Positions 13,718-25,493 of a DNA stretch of 64,000 nt are shown here, piece after piece. The position numbers were made by a program, and so were the translations under genes. Where the stretch lies: assembly GCA_015039315.1 (NCBI GenBank), contig WIDE01000024.1, positions 194,931-258,930 of the forward strand, read 5' to 3'. The notes below the pieces were generated by a model, which worked only from the letters and a program-made list of their open reading frames with translations, was not told where the DNA came from and ran no database searches. Origin of the DNA: Clavulina sp. PMI_390. Its lineage: Eukaryota; Basidiomycota; Agaricomycetes; Cantharellales; Hydnaceae. Positions within the stretch are counted from its first letter, which is position 1; every line of letters begins with the position of its first letter.

Positions 13718-14230
13718 TTTTCAGTCGAGTGAATGGTTTGTGGCACAAAAATGTTGACGTGTTTGGCCCAGATGCCGATACAGGCTTCGGACCAAACAAC
13801 AAATTTGCCAAGCATGTGTCCCTTGTTGTACTGCGGGGTACGTCGGAGGGAGACTAATTTGTGTCGTTAGCCGGCGGGCAGTCCCATCAGTCCATCGCAT
13901 GTGCTTGTAGTCCGAACGCTCGGTACCTCATAAAACTCAATATCATATCATATTAATGTTCCTGCAGTTTCTATGGCTTCTCGAGTATAGACATATTGAT
14001 AGCAACGGCGACGACGACGTCCCACTGTCCTTGCCTTCTTACCATCTCCCGCTTAGCCCTCTTGTCAAAGCTTTATAACGACGTGCCCTGGTGGTTACCT
14101 CGCTAGTCATCGTTCTTTTCCCCCAAGCAGTGCTTGTCTTCTTGGCCTTCGCCCCTTGGTTCTTTCGCTCGTTCAGCCTACGTGCTCATAACATCCATTC
14201 TTTGACATATCATCAATCGACCGAGAAACC
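13718..14230. other. Divergent promoter region between MRD1 and the CAP gene
   Basis: About 510 bases shared as the 5' regions of MRD1 (minus) and the secreted CAP gene (plus). CT-rich runs lie near 14100-14200, just upstream of the CAP start. No other gene is seen. Confidence 0.4.
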
Positions 14231-15493
14231 ATGAAGTTCCTCGCCGCAGTTCTTCTCGTTGTGCCAGCTGCGCTGGCGTTGTCCGCTGAGGATGCGTATA
14301 AGAACCATCTCAGGGAACTTCACCAGGGGCGTAGCTCGCCACGCAGTGCTCGCCACCACCGTTACAGTCGCCCAGAGGGTGCTCTCCGTGACTTTTCGGG
14401 CAATCGCAACAACTTCTGCCAAGGCAAAGGCAACCATCACAACGCCACTACCAGCGCAGTTCACTCCACCAGTAGCGCAGTCCAGAGCCACACATCCACT
14501 CTGATCCCCGCGACTACCAGCACATCAGTGGCGGTTGTCCACGTTGTCAGCACCAGCAGCACTCCCAAAGCTGAACCCACCACGACCTCCACTCACGCTG
14601 CTGCTACCACCAGCAAGACCTCTGCTGCTCCCCCGGCTACCACTAGCTCGACCTCCTCAACCGGTTCGACGGGCACTGGTAACGAAGCCACCCAGGCCGA
14701 TGTCGATCAGTACCTCAGCGTCCATAACACTCTTCGTGCTGCCCACGGTGCTTCCGCGATGACTTGGAACACGACCCTTGCTGCGGCTGCTCAGACCTGG
14801 GCGAACAAGTGTGTGTTCCAGCACAGTGGTGGTTCGCTCGGCCCTTACGGCGAGAACTTGGTAAGTTTCTCACTTACTCATAAGCCGATCGTGCCGCCTA
14901 ATTAGGGCGGGAATCTTCTAGGCTGCTGGTACTGGCACAGTGACCATTGCCAACGGTCTTGCCATGTGGTCCAACGAGGAGTGTAAGTGGAAAGTATCAC
15001 TTCGACGATCCATTCATCTCATTTTATTTGGGTTTTGCATCCCAGCTTCCTACAATCCTTCCAGCCCCGAGGCTTCTCACTACACTCAGATGGTCTGGAA
15101 AGGCTCTCACCAGCGTACGTTTTGGTGCACTAAACGATGAGCGAAGCGATGTGTTGATCCTTCTTCCCATTCAGTTGGTTGCGCGCTCGCTACTTGCGCC
15201 GGCGGGACGATCTTCGCTGCCTCTTACGGCACTTCTGATTTCTACGTTTGCGTACGTTGATGTTTTCACCTATTGTTGATCGTATCGCCGCTAACGTCCC
15301 TTTGATTACAGGAATACTACCCTCGTATGTCCCAAATTGACTTTGCGAGGCCATACACACTTACATGTTCCCATTTCTATCCTTTGCAGAGGGCAACATC
15401 ATTGGCGCATTCGCGTACGTAACCGTTTTTTTGGTCCTGATGTCACCCATTGTGGCTGACAAACGTTTCTTCTACAGCCAGAACGTCTCTTAA
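14231..15493 (+). CDS. Secreted CAP/SCP (PR-1-like) protein
   Basis: Seven exons (14231-14860, 14922-14982, 15046-15114, 15175-15251, 15312-15324, 15390-15414, 15478-15493) give 296 residues. A hydrophobic signal peptide (MKFLAAVLLVVPAALAL) is followed by a Ser/Thr/Ala-rich, probably O-glycosylated linker to about residue 150, then a CAP domain. Family signatures are visible in order: HNTLRAAHGA, the YGENL motif, HYTQMVWKG, GCALATC, and a C-terminal YVCEYYPQGN followed by FAQNVS. These hold the conserved His and Glu of the CAP cavity and the paired cysteines. CAP proteins are secreted and, in fungi, are known to bind sterols and lipids and sometimes act in host interaction; the role here is not shown. 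One exon is only 13 nt long, and it encodes the invariant EYYP. Confidence 0.93.
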
Positions 15494-15935
15494 GCAAGCG
15501 CAAGATCGCCCCAGCCACACTTTGATATCCTTTAACGCGCTGCGCGTGAACTTCCTTACTTTTCGTCTTCTTCGTGTTGCTATCTTTCGAAATACTGCTC
15601 TAGATGTGCATGTAATTCCATTTTCTCGTTACCATTCGTGCAAAAAAGAATTGAGGGTCAACGCTCCAATCGTTCAGCGGCTCCAACCTCACTCCCTGAG
15701 CAATATGTCTGATGCGAATCGAGACCTCGATCAGTCCCACTTCTCCACAAAAAATTTGTACTGGCGGGCCCCAGTGTCAACCTTATTGACAGTGGCAATT
15801 CATTTGAGAACTTGACCCCAGATTCTAGTGCTTTGCTTTCGCGTGTTTGCCTTCGCATGGCCACAGACAAGACGTGTTTCCTTCTCCTCTCAAGCATTCG
15901 CTCTTGTCACTCCTTTTCGTTTCGGTGCCTCGTTC
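15494..15935. other. Intergenic, 3' of the CAP gene and 5' of the Zn2Cys6 gene
   Basis: Both neighbours are on the plus strand. No conserved coding signal; it probably holds a 3' UTR and a promoter. Confidence 0.35.
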
Positions 15936-18900
15936 ATGGCTTCAGGCGGCCATAAGAAGATTCTTCCCAATCCCAACCAAACACCACCACCACAACCAGC
16001 TTCCCCAACCGTCCCTACCTCCGGCTCCGGGCGTGGTCAGACAGGCGCTCCCGGAAGGCCCGTCCTTCGTGTTAACCGTTAGTCGGCTCATTTGAAATCT
16101 TGTCCTACTATTCTGGGATCTGACGCTATCTATTTCTGTCTACCACTTCTGATCACAAACTGTAGAGGCTTGCAATGCCTGTCGCAAGTAAATCGCTGTG
16201 TCTCTGAAAGCTTGCTTATGTTATTCAACTAATGCACAATCCGTTATTCGCTCAGGCTAAAAATGCGGTGTGATGGACCAGATTCAGGATCGTGTTCTCG
16301 TTGTCGAACGAATAACATTCCCTGTGTCTTCGAGAAAGTCCCCAAAGCTCAAGCAGCCAGCGAACAGTGCGTATCTCGCTCACAAGCTAACAATTCCACC
16401 CTCACCATTGAACCCTAATCGTCGATTTATCGGCAATTCTCTCTCATTCGCGACGCGTCTGCGCGCTTGATGCTGTTGATAGGCGATTGGAGGCTCTCGA
16501 GAGTCAATTCTCCGTTATGCAATCTAATATGGTGGAGATTCTCAGCATATTACGCCGAAACGACTCCGGTGGCTCCGATCCACCCTCTGCCAGCAGGGCA
16601 ACCGAGCCTCAGAAGCCTTCTATAGGCTATCCTCACCGTTCCGATCACAGCTCGTCGTCATCCGGGGGATCGTCATCCACGCGACCGCAGCTGCAGACGT
16701 GGGACCGCGCTTCCACTGGTTCTATCCCCACAACCTCAACGCTGCCGTCCAATTCATCAGTTGCACGGCAGGTCTCTCTCCTCGCTTCACAAGCGCAGAT
16801 CTCGTCGCCTTTTCTGAGCGGCAGAGGGGATTCAAGCGAAAAGGGCCAATTCAGTTTTGGCTTGGCGGGTGCAGCGTCCAATACGTGAGTTGTCATTCAG
16901 ACTATCCCGACGCCGAGACGAACTCGAACTCGTTCCCATTTATAAATGCTGGCAATTCACTTGGTTTTTCCGAACGCTATTCTTGACACTCATCTTTTCC
17001 CGATATTTCTCCCATCAAGCACGTTGGATAGTCCCTCACTACCCCCTTTCCATTCGATCCTATCTCCTCATGCAGGGACGCCTGGTTCATCATCCTATCA
17101 CGCATCTCATTCTAGTCAATCGCCGCCCAGCATCCCAGGCGGCCCATTCTCAACGAGCTCCAGCAATCGAAATTCGGGTCCGTCCTCTGCACATCACCCA
17201 CCGAGCGATCAGTCCAGGTTCCATTATGACTATATGACCAATCGTCCGAGTGTTGGACCATTGACATCGTCTCTACGAACATCACCAACTGACAGCGTTC
17301 GGCCGATTCGAGACCTTCCGTCTCATCACGCTTCGCAGTCATTTGCTGCTCCTTTTCCACCCTCATCTCAGCGAACCACTGCGCCTTCGCCTTCCACGTC
17401 CAGTACTGTGGGATCCACAGGCGAATCTTCCTCAAAGAATTCACATACTTTGCCGACTGCGGAATATTTTGCTCGAAGGGATCATCCAAGAAACTCCAAC
17501 TTTGACGCCTCCGCGGTCACTTCTGCAGCCAATTCTGACGATGAGGGCGATATCCCTACAGAAGCTATGGTGCGGCCAATCCACGTCCTGGATAGTATGT
17601 TCCTCATTTGCACCTGGGATATTGAATAAACCTTCTCACGACGACCGCTTCCTCGACTCAAACTGATAGCGCTGGCAAATGAGTCACAAATGGAGCTAGA
17701 TGGAGAAGATGAACAAATGTCCCGTAGCCAGATAAGCGCCTCACCATCAGCTTCATCAAATACCACGGCTCCCACTATCAGACCTCCAAAGCGAAAGCGA
17801 CCTTCTTTCGACTTCGGGCACTCACATCCCTCCTCAGGGGAAAGTCCTGATGCGGCAAGACCCGCCCCACGACGGACGTGGACTGGGGACCACGAGCGGT
17901 CTCGGAGTCGTGGGCGGCGGCGGAAGGCTGAACCTAAAGAACGAGGCATCAGATCAGGAACCGCGGAGGTAGGGGCCAGTCCACTCCAAGGAGGAAACAC
18001 GCCCCAGCAAGACGCCCCTATCCCTCCTAATGCTGAGGCGTCCGGAGCGATCGAGGTAGAAGAGGATGTTGCTGGCTCAGTCTCTGACAACGAAGAGGAC
18101 GATGACAATGACTTGGATGTGGTCGCACGAGGGTTGATACCGGAAGAGGAAGCTCGCTCATTATATGCTTTGTAAGTCATATTTTGCCTGGATTATATCG
18201 CTCTGACCCTCGTCCTAAGATATTTTTCTGGATGTTATCGGGTTCTGGTATGTTCCCCCGTTATCTGTTCAAAACACGCTAGAATTTTGACCATCTTATT
18301 ATAGGCTTGTTTCAACCCCGCAACGGATACCTATGAATCGATGCGAGGGCGCTCTGCTTTCTGCTTTTGCGCGATTCTCCTTGTGGCCAGCAAGGTCGAA
18401 GATGCGGGGAATCCCAAGAGTGCTACGCAGCTCCTGCTCGAGCGTGAATGTGTTCAAATGGCTCGGAATACCATCTATCCCTTTGGAGGTGTGGATGATG
18501 ATCATGTTGGCATTCTCCAAGTAGAATCTGTACAAGTGAGAGAAATCTCCATTCTTCCCGAAGCTGTTCATCAAACCTCTTCTGATCACTTCTAGGCTAT
18601 GTTGATCCTCGCAGGCTGGTCGCACTCAACAAGTGGATCTGGCTGGTTAATGGCTGGCCACGCGATACGATGTGCCGTCCAGTTGGGAGTGCATAAGGCA
18701 CTTCCTCGGCTTGAACGGAGAATCGCTCGACTTGCGCAAAATCCTTCATCACCGGGCCCTGAAGCTGAACGAGTCGACGAAGAGCTGTTCCGGAAAGCGC
18801 GGACATGGTGTGCATTATACGTGATTGAGGCTCAGTCAGTGACTTGTCGTTGCCAGCGGTTCCATTGAATTGCTGTTGATGTCTGGATCGTAGAACCTCC

Positions 18901-20261
18901 TTCGGAACAGGTCGTCCAACGATGATGAAAGACAAATCCGTGCTTAATGCCCGGCATGTTCTTCTTGATCATCCTCAATCGATTGAAACTGATTGGAGGG
19001 TTACGTCGACATGTGAGCTGCTCGCTTTGCAGGGTAAGCCATTTTCTTGCCACCGTGGGAGCGTTGATTCAGAATCGCTCCAACTAGGTTCGGTCAACGA
19101 CGCGCTCGGGCCGTTGGATGGACCGGTTGACGAAGAAACCATCGAAATCGTCAATGATGGGATTCGGAAGTTTGATGACTGGTTAGATGAGTGGGATCGC
19201 AAAATGGGTAAGCTGCCAGTGGTGATGAGCATGTTGTGGCCGCAGGCTCATCGACCTCTGCAGAAAGTCGAAAGCATGCTGTCGGAGATTTCTGGCGCTC
19301 TTCTGCAGCTATCCAACACAGCTACGCCCAACTCTTCACTCGGTCGATGGCATTGCGTTATATCAAAACTACCTCTGACGCTCAACACATCTCCCCCGAA
19401 ATGAAAGACCTTGCACTGAGCGCTATCGCTAACGCGCGGGATTGTATTGGGATTTGCGTTCACAACCAATCATATAGGGATGGGATGCGTTTTGCGGTCG
19501 CGTACACTCATACGTGTGCTGCGTTTGCTGCCGCTTTTCTTCTTCGGTTTGCACGACTTATGCCGCGCGATATGGACATATTGGAGACCATATCACTGGT
19601 GGAAGAACTCGTTCTCGTTCTAGGGGAAGGTGAGATTCGGCTGTAGCTGGCAAATAATCGTGCTGATGCTTCCCATCCCTGATGCTTAGTTCCAGCGAGC
19701 AGGTTCGCTCGGGCCCTCACCACCATGCTGAGCCATACCAGGGCCCGCTTGGCGACCGAACCAGTCCGGAGGACCCCTTCTGATTCAGCCCTTCGCTCCT
19801 TTAATGATGATGGGGTAAATCGTGGAAGACACACCCAGTATATTCCTCCGGTGCTCCCGATAGGGTTCAACGACATTACTATGCAACCACAACAACTAGG
19901 TGATGATCTACGTGCCAACGTTGAGGGACCGGCTTCTGAACCTTCTGAACCGGATCCAGAGGCCGTTTTGACCCTGCAGCAGGCCCTTGCATCAGCCAAT
20001 GACCCTGCAATTACCGACGGGTCAAATGTTACCTTTGATGACTTACAGAATTTATTGGGACACGGAGCATGGGCACCTTGGTTCCAGAATTCGGTAGGTT
20101 CCTATTTACTCTCGTGCATGGTCCACTTCCTAACACTATGCGAGCAGATGTTTGGAGACATTGAACAATCTCAAGCTGGCCAGTCTACCAGCACAGACTT
20201 TGGTGCTCCATCGGCGACAGGGACGGATTCCAACCATACATTCTCTTGGGGATTATCATAG
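15936..20261 (+). CDS. Zn2Cys6 fungal-specific transcription factor
   Basis: Fourteen exons between 15936 and 20261 give 1116 residues. The N-terminal Zn2Cys6 cluster is assembled across three exons as CNACRKLKMRC, then a seven-residue loop, CSRC and a final Cys, which is exactly C-x2-C-x6-C-x7-C-x2-C-x6-C. It is followed by a short coiled coil (RLEALESQFSVMQSNMVEIL) that would allow dimeric DNA binding. A Ser/Pro-rich linker holds a basic PPKRKRP segment. The middle homology region (fungal_trans type) runs from about YFSGCYRVLACFNPATD through VESVQAMLILAG to the GRPT motif. The C-terminal 200 residues are acidic and Ser/Pro-rich, a possible activation region. The intron at 19034-19087 (54 nt) is in frame without a stop. 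Target genes cannot be read from the sequence. Adjacent secreted-enzyme genes may be coincidental. Confidence 0.92.
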
Positions 20262-21169
20262 TTCTGATACATAAGATGTGTTTTATGGGCGCTATTGGCT
20301 CCAAAAATATGGATCGAATTAGGATGCCCGATGAATGGGCTAATGTATATGCTTGGTTTGATGATGTTTGCTTGGCCGTTAGTTAGCACCACCGTGTCTG
20401 AACGCCGAGACCCCTTGGATGGTTGCCATATTGTCATGGAAATATCTGTACCAACCAGGGGCATCTGAACTTCACTCCCCGCGGCAATGTCGATCAAGTT
20501 AGACGGTCGCCGAGGCTCTAACCAGTCGGGACTAGACCACGGAATGCTCGAAATTTTCCACCGGCCCTCAAATGTTTCAGAGCGCAGGGTCCTCTATAGT
20601 CTTGCCACCACCGCTCCGCCGCCATCGTAACCGCTCGTTCTGGAATGAGATTTGACATCACTGACTTCACCTGGTTGTCGATATTTACGCTCATATTTTC
20701 TCGTCATTTTGATCGCCAACTGTCTACCTCACATTGCGCCAATCATTGGCGTAAAATCGAAACAATATACTGTGGAGCTAAAAATACCCTACGCCAAGGG
20801 TGCGCTTGGCCAAAAACCTTAAGTGATACTTCTAACTCGGAGAAGACAGCGATCAACATTAACATTGACTATTAATCAATAAACGTTTCACCTACCCAAC
20901 CACGACAACTAGAGACAGGACCCACCATGGAGATATTCAGTCGCCCATCCTATCAAAGTTCCTTAATACGCGCCGCCGGATCGTCTTCATCCAACTCGCG
21001 GTTAGGCCGGTACACATGGAGACACTGGTCCAATCCTTTGGCACCCGACATACATGACTTATTGTACCAAGCGAGCTTTAAAAGGGCTTTTCGACCCAAC
21101 GATCATTCTCCAGTGTAGCTTTCTCCACTACTTCTTCCATCCCTCTCCTTCAAACAGCCCTTTGAAAAC
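20262..21169. other. Intergenic, promoter of the GH128-like gene
   Basis: About 900 bases without a credible gene. AT-rich from 20640 to 20890. A TATA-like element and a pyrimidine-rich leader sit close to the downstream start and are listed separately. Confidence 0.4.
21077..21149 (+). promoter_or_regulatory. TATA-like box and CT-rich leader of the GH128-like gene
   Basis: TTTAAAAG lies at 21077-21084, about 90 bases upstream of the ATG at 21170. It is followed at 21120-21149 by a run of C and T. The combination resembles core promoters of highly expressed fungal secreted-enzyme genes. The call is by pattern only. Confidence 0.4.
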
Positions 21170-22423
21170 ATGATCGCTGCTAGCGTCGCCGTTCTTGCCC
21201 TCCTCGCTTCCACTGCTCAGGCTGGGAAGCGTGGCCTCGCTTGGCCCTGGTACAACGGCTCCCTTGACCCTGGCAAGCTGAACAACGGCCAGGGTGTCAC
21301 CGTTGCGATCTACGATTGGGAGACCTATGCGCCCCCATCAACCAACGGCAACGGCGGTCTTGGCTTCATTGGAACTCAAGCGGTAATCTCAAACCGTTCA
21401 GTATACTACTGGATTTTACCTGATATCAAGCTTTTTCCCTGCATAGACTCTTGATTCGTCCTCTTCTCCGGTTGCTCAGCTGGCTTCCCGCCAAGCTGCT
21501 CAGGGCTGGGCTAGTGAGCAACAGCCCACATACAATCCTTTCGATGAGCATATAGCTAACCAACAACTTCTCTTTTAGCCGTTTTCTCGCTCAACGAGCC
21601 TGATATCAACGGCATTTCGCCATCCACTGCCGCTAGTGTATGCATCTTCCAGATACTATCTTGAGTGACGTTGATTGACTAACCCTCCTATAGTGGTACA
21701 AGGAATACATCAACCCCCTGGTAAGTCACAGCGGCTCTCCTGTCACCCGTCCCATCCACTCACAAATTTGTTCTACTACAGGCCATCAAGAAGGCTTTCC
21801 CCGCAGTCACCAGCAGCGCGAGTTCCGGCCAAGGTCTTGACTGGCTCCAGCAGTTCATCGATGCTTGCGGTGCCACCGACATTTGCTATGGTGACTATAT
21901 CAACCTGGTATGTTGGGTCACTATCATTTCTCGTCGAATAGAAAATCTTATGGCCGTCTATCACTCTAGCATTGGTATGGTACTAGCTTCACCGACTTCC
22001 AGAACCACGTCATTGCTGCACACAACCAGTTCTCCCAGTGGAACATCGTGATTACGGAGTTTGCTCTCACTAACCCATCTGGTGGCCAGTCTGCCCAAAT
22101 TGTACGTCTCTCTTCAACACCTGGTTGTCGCTTCAGTTTGGCGTGAAACTAAAAAATCTGTTCTCCTGATAGGCTTTCTTCGAGGAGGCATTCGCTTGGT
22201 TGGACGCGCAATCCTACGTCACTCTTTACTTCCCCTTCGTTGCCACTAGCCCTGCTCTTCTGGCCGAGGTATGTCACTTGATTATGAGCCTCCTTTCTTT
22301 GCTCTAAACTCACCAAATAATCTATTCTAGTATGACTCTGGCGCCGTCTCGAGTGTTGGCACCGGCTCTTGCCTGTACAACAATGACGGCTCGGTGTCCG
22401 CAGTTGGTCAGCTCATGTTCTAA
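21170..22423 (+). CDS. Secreted GH128-like (Asl1-type) beta-1,3-glucanase
   Basis: Eight exons (21170-21382, 21447-21513, 21579-21637, 21694-21720, 21782-21907, 21970-22101, 22173-22268, 22331-22423) give 270 residues. A signal peptide (MIAASVAVLALLASTAQA) leads into KRGLAWPWYNG, the typical start of this family. The two expected catalytic glutamates are visible in SLNEPD and in VITEFAL, with HWYG between them as in other TIM-barrel glycosidases of clan GH-A. The C-terminus (SCLYNNDGSVSAVGQLMF) also matches the family. Members act outside the cell on fungal or plant beta-1,3-glucans and take part in wall remodelling or autolysis. All introns are 56-71 nt with standard GT..AG ends. Confidence 0.92.
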
Positions 22424-22718
22424 GGTTGCTGCCCAGCAGTGTGCACCTTCTTGTAGCTTTCTTTCTATTTGGGTCCATCCGCCTGTATTTAATCATACTA
22501 CTAGAACCAATAATACGAGCCTGGTAGTATATTCTTTACTCTTTCATTGTGTTTGCCGGTAAAATTGGCTGGGCGGAGCTCAACATGGTCGCTGCCTGAC
22601 TCAGAGAGATTTGTCCCACGCTGGAGAGATTCGTCACTTCAAGCCGCGACAGCACAAACAACACCTCTGACCCCCCAACCCCCCTACCTACCTACCAAAA
22701 CCTTTCGGATACTTCATT

Positions 22719-25119
22719 ATGCCAGGTAAGGATATCATCCATGTTTCCCCCTCCTCTCAAACGTGGTCACACGAGCATATTCTTCCTCTGCTCACCCATT
22801 GCTATGCTGGCCTGTAACAGCTGCTCCAGAATCTCCAGCGGCGAGCCCCATTGCCTTAACGCCCACGCGAATTGTCCCTGGTGCCCCGCCCCCAGCTCCC
22901 CTTACAAAATCCCAATTGAAAAAGCGGAAAAAGGTCAACGCCGCCAAGTCAAAGGAGGATGGCGCCAGCGCTCTCGACATTGTTGAATCTCCCCGCGATG
23001 CTGCCCTCGTTGATCATGTACCCTCGGTCATTACGGATGCCCTCGTTGCAGATGCTGAACAGCTCAACTCTGGTGTCGAGCCTCAGGCTGCGTCGGCGAC
23101 CGGTGAGAAGGCTCCCAGCGCGCTCGTTGACCAGGTCATCAACAAAAGATTGAAACACGTCACGAAAAAGATTGTAAGTACTCGTTCAGCTTTCATTTGG
23201 GCACGTCTTCTCTTTTCTAAGCTTCTCTCACCCATAGCAACGTATCCAAGTGTATGCCGCAAAGCCGGAGAAAGAACTCAACGAGGACCAGAAAGTAGCC
23301 CTTCAAACCCTCCCTCAACTTGAAGCGGTGGTGAAGGAGCTTGAAGAGATCAAGAAACTTACTGAGGTACGTCTGGCATTACTTTCTCACTCATACGTTA
23401 TTCTCGCATTGTGCTCATCCCTCGGTGTGCAATAGGCCCATGAAGCCGATGAAGCTGCCAAACTTGCTGAGGAACGCGCTGCTACCGCAAAGCTTGTGGA
23501 AAACAAAATAAAGGAAGCGGTCGAATATGCACAGGCTCAACACGTCACCCACACCCGTTCATTGGTCGCGTTTCTTGCTCTCTCGACTCTACTCGCTGCC
23601 CCGTTCCCCGTCAGTGGCAATGACCTAGGCGATCACCGCCTCCCTTCGGATGAGCAGGAGAAGACCGCTGTTGTTGATGCTGGGAAGCTTCTTCTAACTC
23701 CGGAATTTGGAAACACAGAGAAGGATGACCTCATTAAGGCACTTCTTGGTAACTTGCACGACGGCTCATTCGCTAACATCCCATGTATGTTTATCCTATC
23801 CGACCCCCTTTTTTGACGATCTGATCTGAATTTGTCACTCTGATCACAGACGACCGGCTGCGCCAAATCGCCGCTCAGTTTATTCACCCTCCGACACCTA
23901 TCCCATCCGCTCCTGCAAGCCCCACTCTTCATGCGACAACAAACGGACACCCTCCCACCAACGGCGTACATCACCCGCCCGAACCCGCCCCTACCCCTGC
24001 CGTCCAGGCATCGTCCGCTATCGGTGCTGGTTTCCTTGCTATGCCGAGCACTGGTTCCTTCCAATTCATGTCTGCATCTGATCTGGATCTGGACCCATCG
24101 AACGATATCACGGAGCAGGACCCTGTGGCTGCGCCAACGAGCGAGTGGGTCCACGTCGAGCAACCAGCACCCCCAAGCTTTGGTGTCAATCCTAATGAAG
24201 TCGCTCAAGAGTCAGCGGTCATGAGCGAAGAGGTGGAGAAACTCGCTGCTGAGGAGGCTCAGGACATTCAGGCTCAATCTCCGGCAGTACCTATTGCACC
24301 TGTAAGTTGACTATTTTTTTTTCTCTCTTGCACACGATTGCTAATCAACGACCTGGACGATTCCAACACAGACGGCGGTTACGACTGAAGCTATCCGTAC
24401 CACCCTTGATTGGGCCACGGCCGACGATGACGATGCAGAGCTCCCCTCGGTTGACTCGCTCGAACAACACTTTGGCAAGTCGGGCACCCAGACTCCTCTC
24501 ACTCCAGTTGGTGCTTCCGCCGCGACTCCTCCAGTCGCCGCAGAAGCCGCTCCAGCTCCGGCTGCTCATCAGACGAACGGCCACGCTGAGCATTCCAACG
24601 ACGGTTGGCACACTCGGGGTGGACACCGAGGCGGTCGTGGTGGCGGACGACATGGATGGAGTGCACCAGCCAACGAGCCTGATGCTGATGGTTTCGTGAG
24701 TGCTAGCCGGAGAGGTCGTGGTGGGCAGGGCGGCCGTGGCTATGATCGAGGTGGAAGGGGTGGCGGATTCCGTGGCGATGGCCATCGTGGTAGCTACCGT
24801 GGACGTGGTGGACCTCCAGGTGTACGTGGAACCTCTCTTGACGCTCTCATTCCTTGCTAATTCATCGTTTACAGGGCAACCCTCGTGAGCAAGATGGAGC
24901 AGCCTCGCCCTCTGGTGGAGATGAATTCCGTGGGCGCGGCCGCGGTAACCGCGGTGGGTACAGAGGTTATAGCGAGGAAGGCGGGCGTGGTGGCCGTGGA
25001 CGGGGTGGTAAGTCACGCTTTCCAGTCGCTTCCCTCCCAAGTGTCCTAATCTCTTTTTCACAGGCTACCGAGGACGTGGTAATGGTCAACAAAGCCCTGC
25101 ACCTATCGAAACCTCATAA
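22719..25119 (+). CDS. RGG-rich RNA-binding-type protein, possibly caprin-like
   Basis: Eight exons (22719-22725, 22821-23173, 23238-23366, 23436-23784, 23850-24301, 24372-24821, 24875-25007, 25064-25119) give 642 residues. The first exon encodes only ATG CCA plus one base. Order of regions: Ala/Pro-rich start with a basic TKSQLKKRKK cluster; a long charged helical region (residues about 120-200, Glu/Lys/Ala/Gln-rich, likely coiled coil) containing LNEDQKVALQTLPQL; an Ala/Pro/Glu-rich middle; and a C-terminal third full of RGG, GGRGG and YRGRG units. The helical segment followed by RGG repeats recalls caprin-type stress-granule proteins, but the resemblance is weak and I do not assign orthology. 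RGG boxes are known to bind RNA and be arginine-methylated. Confidence 0.82.
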
Positions 25120-25493
25120 TAACACCTACCACAAAAACATGCTTTGATATTCATTCGCTTTTCAAAACGCTTCCTTATCATGGGTCATCCACCACAATGC
25201 ATTTCTTGTCATTATTTCTGCTCGATGTACATATCTTTACTATCTTGTCTGTACATTTTTTGCATGTTGTGCGCTGCGTTTACATATTACTTTTGAGGCG
25301 ATTGCGGGAGGTCATGGTTTGTTTCTGCTTGACAACGAAAATCCTAGACCACACTAGGCCAATATCCTTGCTTGAAGCGGTGCATGCCAACAGCTGTCCA
25401 AATAAGGCAGGCGCCTATCTAAGCGCCAGACGACGTTCGGCCACACAAAGACTCCGGTGGTCCGAGTCGACCACCAACATCTAAAGCTTCAGC
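25120..25493. other. Intergenic between the RGG protein and TAF12
   Basis: Contains T-rich 3' UTR-like sequence after 25145 and the promoter of TAF12. No gene seen. Confidence 0.35.

Noticed and set aside
14231..22423. Biosynthetic gene cluster around the Zn2Cys6 factor
   Set aside because: No backbone enzyme (PKS, NRPS, terpene synthase), P450 or transporter is present.
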